Translations under genes and position numbers: made by a program
Notes under the pieces: model-generated
Seen by the model: only the letters and a program-made list of their open reading frames with translations
Database searches by the model: none
Told to the model about the DNA's origin: nothing
Source: an uncultured Ruminococcus sp.
GTDB lineage: Bacteria > Bacillota > Clostridia > Oscillospirales > Acutalibacteraceae
Length of the DNA stretch: 46,092 nt
NCBI GenBank assembly: GCA_905235295.1
Contig: CAJOLF010000004.1
Span: 1-46,092 of the forward strand
Reading direction: 5' to 3'
Shown: in pieces, positions 40,982-46,092 of the stretch
Numbering within the stretch: position 1 is the stretch's first letter
Layout of the letters: each line of letters starts with the position of its first letter

Positions 40982-41986
40982 ATGGCTAATTACGAAAACA
41001 TTACAATCGAAAAAGGTATGTACCAGACCAAGGGCGGTCTTTCCGGGGCGCTCGAAAAGCTCGACCCTTCGGAAAACTACGCAGGAACCTCGCTTGAGGG
41101 GCTCGACGCGTTTTCAAGACAGCTCAAGCGCTATAACATCAAGGTGAACGGCAGCTCAAGCGACTGCGTTGAAAAGTTCTTCCAAACCTCAAATTCGGCG
41201 GCGCTGTTCCCCGAATATGTAAGCCGCGCGGTAGCTCAGGGTATGGAAAGGGCAAATATCCTGCCTTACATTGTGGCTACCGTTACCGATATTGAGGGTA
41301 TGGATTACAGGAGCATCGCCTCAACCCCCGCCGATGACGACAAGGAGTTAAAGATTGTCGGCGAGGGTGCGTACATTCCCCAGACGTCAGTCAAGACGCG
41401 CGAGAACCTTGTTAAGCTTCACAAGCGCGGAAGAATGCTTGTCGCTTCCTACGAGGCTCTGCGTTTTCAACGCCTTGACCTTTTCACCGTGACTCTTAAC
41501 CAAATCGGCGCGTATATCGCGCGCTCTCAGCTCAAGGACGCGATTGACGTGCTGATCAACGGCGACGGCAACAACAACGCCGCGGAGAACGTGAGCACGG
41601 CGACCTCGGGCGCAATCACCTACGACGACCTTGTAAAGCTCTGGGCGAATATGGCTCCCTACGAGCTGAACACAGTCCTCGCGCCTACCGCCGAGATGCA
41701 GAAAATCCTCGCTCTGCCCCAGATGCAGGACGCGAACGCCGGTCTTGATTTTCAGGGCACTGGAAAAATGGTTACTCCCTTGGGCGCGTCGCTTCTTCAC
41801 GCTCCCGAGATGCAGAGCGGAAAGATTATCGGTCTTGACAAAAACTGCGCGCTCGAGATGGTTCAGGCAGGCGGCGTAGTCACCGACTACGACAAGCTGA
41901 TTGACCGCCAGCTCGAGAGAGCCGCGATTACCTGCACGGCAGGATTCTCTAAAATCTTTACGGAAGCCGCAAAGACGCTTTCTTAA
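40982..41986 (+). CDS. Phage major capsid protein
   Basis: Position, size, sequence; ATG 40982 after AGGAGG. Confidence 0.82.
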   Translation: MANYENITIEKGMYQTKGGLSGALEKLDPSENYAGTSLEGLDAFSRQLKRYNIKVNGSSSDCVEKFFQTSNSAALFPEYVSRAVAQGMERANILPYIVATVTDIEGMDYRSIASTPADDDKELKIVGEGAYIPQTSVKTRENLVKLHKRGRMLVASYEALRFQRLDLFTVTLNQIGAYIARSQLKDAIDVLINGDGNNNAAENVSTATSGAITYDDLVKLWANMAPYELNTVLAPTAEMQKILALPQMQDANAGLDFQGTGKMVTPLGASLLHAPEMQSGKIIGLDKNCALEMVQAGGVVTDYDKLIDRQLERAAITCTAGFSKIFTEAAKTLS

Positions 41987-41998
41987 CGGGGTGATTGT

Positions 41999-42352
41999 TT
42001 GAACATTGCTAATGTTACGGCAAAGTTCGCGGCGTTTTCGGGGGTTGACGGCGACGAGCTGTTCAGGCAGAGCGCGCTGATTGACAGCGCGGTTAATTAT
42101 ATTGAGCGCCGCGCGAAAACCGAAAACCCAACAAGCGAGCAAACGGACAGGCTGGAGCTTTTGAGCGCGGCTTACGCATACAAGCTGTACGATTTCTGCA
42201 ATGACGCTGACATCACTTCCTTTACCGCGGGCGACGTTTCAATTTCGTCGCCCGGCGGCGGCAAGGGCGGAGGCGAAAAGCTTTGGCAGGAGATGCTCAG
42301 GGCAAACGCCGATTTGATAAGCGGCGACGAATTTATTTTCGGCAGGATGTGA
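41999..42352 (+). CDS. Head-tail connector-like protein
   Basis: Follows capsid gene; TTG start. Confidence 0.55.
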   Translation: MNIANVTAKFAAFSGVDGDELFRQSALIDSAVNYIERRAKTENPTSEQTDRLELLSAAYAYKLYDFCNDADITSFTAGDVSISSPGGGKGGGEKLWQEMLRANADLISGDEFIFGRM

Positions 42353-42356
42353 GCAA

Positions 42357-42713
42357 GTGAGATTGATTGACTCTGTCGCTGTCGCGGTTCAAAAATACGG
42401 CGACAGCATAAAAATTATTAACGGAGAGCTTGTTACCCTTACGCGGGCGTTTATTGAACCGCTGAGGTACAAAAACAAAATTTACATCGGCGGAAGAAAG
42501 CATACGCTCGGTAATTATAATAATGAAAAGTACCTCTGCATTGCCAAGCCCTCGGACAAGCTGGTTGAGGACGAAAGTGTAATAGAATGCGGCGATGATA
42601 AATATATTGTAAAAAGGTGCGAAACCTACCGCGTCAGCGATATTCCGGTTTACGTTTGGGCGATTCTCAGCCGGTACAACGAGCGAATGGAGGATGAATA
42701 TGACGCAGATTAA
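42357..42713 (+). CDS. Head closure-like phage protein
   Basis: Syntenic position. Confidence 0.5.
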   Translation: MRLIDSVAVAVQKYGDSIKIINGELVTLTRAFIEPLRYKNKIYIGGRKHTLGNYNNEKYLCIAKPSDKLVEDESVIECGDDKYIVKRCETYRVSDIPVYVWAILSRYNERMEDEYDAD

Positions 42714-43140
42714 GCAGAAAATTGACGCCGTTGTCAAAAACCTCAAGGCTGTGCCGGAGTTTTCAAAGGTTCGCTTTGTGCGCGAATATACCGATAAATT
42801 TACCGAAACGCCGATCAGCGGATTTTTGGCGGCGGTGTGCGTAAAGAGCACCGAGCTTTGCGAAACCTACCTGGGCGGCTTGATTATGCCGCGGAAAAAG
42901 GGAAAAATGTACCGCGCTGTGGCGGAAATCAGGGTTTACGCGCCGAAAAATCAAAACGGAAGCGGACTTTCCGAGCTTGTGGGAGAAATGATGTACAGGC
43001 TTGAGGACGCCGACGAGGAAAATATTATTACAGGCGCGAAGGCAGGAGCGATTGAGTTTGACGAAAACGTCAGCGCGGTTTTCCGCAGGCTTACGTTTAC
43101 AGTGGAGTTTTTTGAAGGCGGGGAGGAGCAAAATGGATGA
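42700..43140 (+). CDS. Tail completion/neck-like phage protein
   Basis: Syntenic position; overlapping start. Confidence 0.45.
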   Translation: MTQIKQKIDAVVKNLKAVPEFSKVRFVREYTDKFTETPISGFLAAVCVKSTELCETYLGGLIMPRKKGKMYRAVAEIRVYAPKNQNGSGLSELVGEMMYRLEDADEENIITGAKAGAIEFDENVSAVFRRLTFTVEFFEGGEEQNG

Positions 43141-43501
43141 TTTTGGATTTCTTCGCGGAAATGAGATTACCGTAAAAATCAACGGAAACGAGGTCGGCGG
43201 AGTGATTTCCGCCGTTTGCAAAACCGAGAACAATCTGATTAGGATTAAGGAGTTCTTGACGGACAAGCCCGTTTTTTCGGTTGAGGCTCCGAAATATACA
43301 ATCGAGCTGAAAACCCGCCGAAGCCCTGATGAAATTTTGGGCGGACAGGCTGTGAGCAGCGTTGAGCTTGCCGGAGGAGGAAAAACGGTTGAGTACACCT
43401 CCTGCTCGGTCGCGAAAACAAACGCGGCGGTTTTGCCTGAGAATATTGTTGAATACAGCGTTGTTATCAGCGCGGACATAAGGAGTGTTGAAAATGACTG
43501 A
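43133..43501 (+). CDS. Small phage structural protein, possible tube/initiator-like
   Basis: GNEITVKINGNEVGGVISAVCKTEN; start inside previous gene end. Confidence 0.45.
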   Translation: MDDFGFLRGNEITVKINGNEVGGVISAVCKTENNLIRIKEFLTDKPVFSVEAPKYTIELKTRRSPDEILGGQAVSSVELAGGGKTVEYTSCSVAKTNAAVLPENIVEYSVVISADIRSVEND

Positions 43502-43631
43502 GGAAAGCTTGGCGTTAATAGCCGACGACAGCGCCGGTATTGATACCGAAAGCCTCAGCGAGCTGCTTGAGCTTGAAAGCAGACGCTACAGCCGCAGGCT
43601 CGGAGAGGAAGATGAGGCGAGGCTGAGATGA
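43494..43631 (+). CDS. 45-aa phage cluster protein (not in ORF track)
   Basis: MTEESLALIADDSAGIDTESLSELLELESRRYSRRLGEEDEARLR; overlaps both neighbours. Confidence 0.6.
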   Translation: MTEESLALIADDSAGIDTESLSELLELESRRYSRRLGEEDEARLR

Positions 43632-44143
43632 AGCTGATACCGATGAGATTTTCCGGCTTTGAGTGGCACCACAACCCGAGGGAAATCAGCTTTGAGTGCG
43701 ACAAAAAGGTAAACGAATTTATCGTTCCGAAAAACACGGCGGAGGTTCAGGATTCCGGCAGGAAAAATATGATTGTCAGGGGCGTCGGCGAGCTGTACGG
43801 CGAGGATTGCCTTGACCAGTTCGCTTCCCTACTCGCGCTGTTCAAAAAGGGCGGTACGGGAGTTCTGTCTATTGAGAACTTCGAGCCGATTTTCGCCGTG
43901 TTTGAAAGCGTAAAGCTGATTGGCGCTCCAAGGGAAAATATCCTGACCTACAGCTTTGTTTTCAGAGAGGTTATGGAGGAAAAGGAGCGCCGGAAAACGG
44001 CGCTTTACACCGCGCAAAACGGCGAGAACCTGTGGGATATATCGTACAAATTCGGCGTTGTAATCGACGAGCTTGTACGGCTTAATCCGCAGATAAAACG
44101 CCCCGACGTTGTTCCCGATGGAGAGGTGATAAGGCTTGCTTAG
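43628..44143 (+). CDS. LysM baseplate/hub protein (XkdP-like)
   Basis: C-terminal LysM TAQNGENLWDISYKFGVVIDELVRLNPQIK. Confidence 0.8.
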   Translation: MKLIPMRFSGFEWHHNPREISFECDKKVNEFIVPKNTAEVQDSGRKNMIVRGVGELYGEDCLDQFASLLALFKKGGTGVLSIENFEPIFAVFESVKLIGAPRENILTYSFVFREVMEEKERRKTALYTAQNGENLWDISYKFGVVIDELVRLNPQIKRPDVVPDGEVIRLA

Positions 44144-45071
44144 GTATGAGGTTACGCTGAAAAACGGCGAAAAGCGAAGCAATCTTCGCGCGGTTTCGGC
44201 GGAGTGGAAAAGCGAGCTTGACGTGCCTGCCGACAGCCTTACGCTCAACTGCGTTTATGACGGAGAGATTTTTGAAAACGCCGACAGAATCACCGCTTAC
44301 AACAGAAACGAGCTTGTGTTTGACGGTCAGCTTGACGAGATTATAAGAATCCGCAGGGACAGCGGAATCGCGCTGAAGCTGTGCGCGAGAAGCGCGGCAG
44401 CGGCGCTGCTCGACAACGAGGCGGAGCCGCTCAGCTACCGCAACCCGAGCGTCGCGCTTATGCTCAAAAAGCACCTGCAGCCCTTCGGGATTACCGACGT
44501 TGAGCCGGACGGCGTACCGATTATCGGCGATATGAGGATTGACAAGGGTATGACGCACTGGCAGGTGCTCGAGATGTTCTGCAAAACAAAGTATCGCTCA
44601 AAGCTGAGGATTTCCGGCGGCGGAAAGGTGTTCCTCAGAGGCTTTAAGAATGATAAAAAGGTAAAGTTCGGCAGCGGCGGAATTGAGTATTATTCTATAA
44701 AAGAAAATAAAAGCCGCTGCAAGCTTATCTCCGAGGTTAAGCTCAAGGTCAGCGACACGGGAGGATATTTGTCCTCGCTGAAAAATCCGAACGCGGAGTG
44801 CGGTTTTGTGAAGCGCGTAAGGTATGTCAACGCGGCTGCCGACGACAACAGCCTTAACACCGCCGATGTGATGATTGAGCAGAGCAACCTTGACAGCCAT
44901 TACATCAAGCTTACCTTCGGCGGCTGCGTGACCGATATTCTCGGCGCCGAAGCGGAGCTTGACGACGCTGTTTTCGGCCGGATGAACGGGCTGACGGTGC
45001 GAAAGCTGATTTATTCGCTAAGTCCCTCGGGCGAGCTGACAACGGTTTATTTGGGAAAGGAGAAATACTGA
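44136..45071 (+). CDS. Baseplate hub protein (XkdQ/gpD-like)
   Basis: Position after LysM protein; TTG start. Confidence 0.7.
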   Translation: MLRYEVTLKNGEKRSNLRAVSAEWKSELDVPADSLTLNCVYDGEIFENADRITAYNRNELVFDGQLDEIIRIRRDSGIALKLCARSAAAALLDNEAEPLSYRNPSVALMLKKHLQPFGITDVEPDGVPIIGDMRIDKGMTHWQVLEMFCKTKYRSKLRISGGGKVFLRGFKNDKKVKFGSGGIEYYSIKENKSRCKLISEVKLKVSDTGGYLSSLKNPNAECGFVKRVRYVNAAADDNSLNTADVMIEQSNLDSHYIKLTFGGCVTDILGAEAELDDAVFGRMNGLTVRKLIYSLSPSGELTTVYLGKEKY

Positions 45072-45394
45072 TGTGGCTGATGAGTTATATCACAAAAAAT
45101 TCCCTTGAACCGCCAAACGCGGTCAAGGGTAATGTTTATGAAAAGGGCACGGCGGTTACCGCCTCGGGCGAGCACAAAAGCCTGCGCGCCTGTATGCCGT
45201 ACGGAATCGCGAGTATTCCGCCGAAAAACGAGTGCGCGGTTGTACTGCCGCTCGACGACGGCGAGGTGTCGCTCGGTGTGCTTGCCGATACCGAGGGGCT
45301 GCAGGAGGGCGAGCTTATGCTCCGCTCAAGCGGCGGCGCTGAAATCGTGCTCAAAAATAACGGCACTGTGCTGATAAACGGCAGGGAGTTCTGA
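45071..45394 (+). CDS. Baseplate spike-like protein
   Basis: Beta-rich; GGAEIVLKNNGTVLINGREF. Confidence 0.55.
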   Translation: MWLMSYITKNSLEPPNAVKGNVYEKGTAVTASGEHKSLRACMPYGIASIPPKNECAVVLPLDDGEVSLGVLADTEGLQEGELMLRSSGGAEIVLKNNGTVLINGREF

Positions 45395-45735
45395 TGCTGA
45401 CAGATATTTTGATTGCTGACAGGGACGTTGCCGTTGACAGCGCGGGAAGGATGATTCGCCTGAGCGATATTGACGCGAGGTTTCAGCGCGCGTTTATCAC
45501 GGCGATGACCGAGAAGGGAAGCTTTATCTACGACAGGGGGCTCGGCTGCGAGTATTCCTATGACAGCGGCGATGAATTTTCCCTGAGGAAGGTCGAGCTG
45601 AGTATCAACGAAGCCCTCGCGCGGTTCGGAGATACGTCCGCTCAGGTTGAAAATATAGGAGAAAAATTAAGGCTGAAAATCACAATTAACGGACAAAGCA
45701 AAACAGAGGAGGTGCGCGTGATTGGAAACGTATGA
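45394..45735 (+). CDS. Baseplate wedge protein (gp25/XkdS-like)
   Basis: FITAMTEKGSFIYDRGLGCEY; position. Confidence 0.65.
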   Translation: MLTDILIADRDVAVDSAGRMIRLSDIDARFQRAFITAMTEKGSFIYDRGLGCEYSYDSGDEFSLRKVELSINEALARFGDTSAQVENIGEKLRLKITINGQSKTEEVRVIGNV

Positions 45736-46092
45736 GGAAATATACGCAAGAATGAAAGAAAAATACGAGCAGGAAAGCGGGTTTGAAATTGACAGCGCCG
45801 GCGACGTGGCAATCAGGCTCAGGGTGCTCGCGGGTGAAATTTATAACGCCCGGTGCAACCTTGAATGGCTAAAGCAGCAGATGTTTGCCGAAACCGCGCG
45901 CGGCGAGTACCTTGACCGCCTTGCCGAGCAAAGGGGACTTTTGAGGAAACCCGCGACAAAGGCTAAGGGGTTTCTGACCTTCAGCGTTGACGAAACGCTG
46001 TTTTACCCGATTGCGATTCCTGCCGGCACTGTTGTCGCCACCAACGGCGAAACCCCGGTCAGGGTGTACACAACCGAAACCTGCGAGCTTCC
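45722..46092 (+). CDS. Baseplate J-like protein, truncated by window end
   Basis: TTG start; METYEEIYARMKEKYEQESGFEIDSAGDVAIRLRVLAGEIYN...RGEYLDRLAEQRGL. Confidence 0.8.
   Translation, partial: METYEEIYARMKEKYEQESGFEIDSAGDVAIRLRVLAGEIYNARCNLEWLKQQMFAETARGEYLDRLAEQRGLLRKPATKAKGFLTFSVDETLFYPIAIPAGTVVATNGETPVRVYTTETCEL

Overview
Firmicutes chromosomal segment, probably Ruminococcus-like (inferred from a dockerin-bearing pullulanase). It holds three kinds of DNA. (1) Housekeeping genes: asparaginase, adhE, NlpC/P60 hydrolase, HD hydrolase, dCMP deaminase, trkA/trkH, apbE, radical SAM, pullulanase. (2) A ~17.6 kb AT-rich integrated element (about 7554-25203) with a large serine recombinase at one end and TnpV at the other. 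Its att sites can be read directly: rejoining the flanks restores an intact intrinsic terminator downstream of the NlpC/P60 gene, and rejoining the element ends gives a CTTAGGG core flanked by perfect 16-bp inverted arms. (3) A PBSX-like phage structural cluster from 36745 to the window end, with no sheath or tape-measure gene before its LysM/baseplate genes. The element carries two adjacent defence-like operons. One is a small coiled-coil protein, a Rubisco-activase-like AAA+ ATPase, a HORMA-like protein and a 2-TM TRADD-N-associated-like protein (16886-19188). The other is a Ser/Thr kinase-SF1 helicase fusion plus a winged-helix/possibly degenerate PLD-like protein (19301-23950). The first is the best candidate for an undescribed system. 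Dispersed or tandem repeats also extend into the termini of at least three ORFs. All family assignments come from reading motifs by eye; no searches were run.
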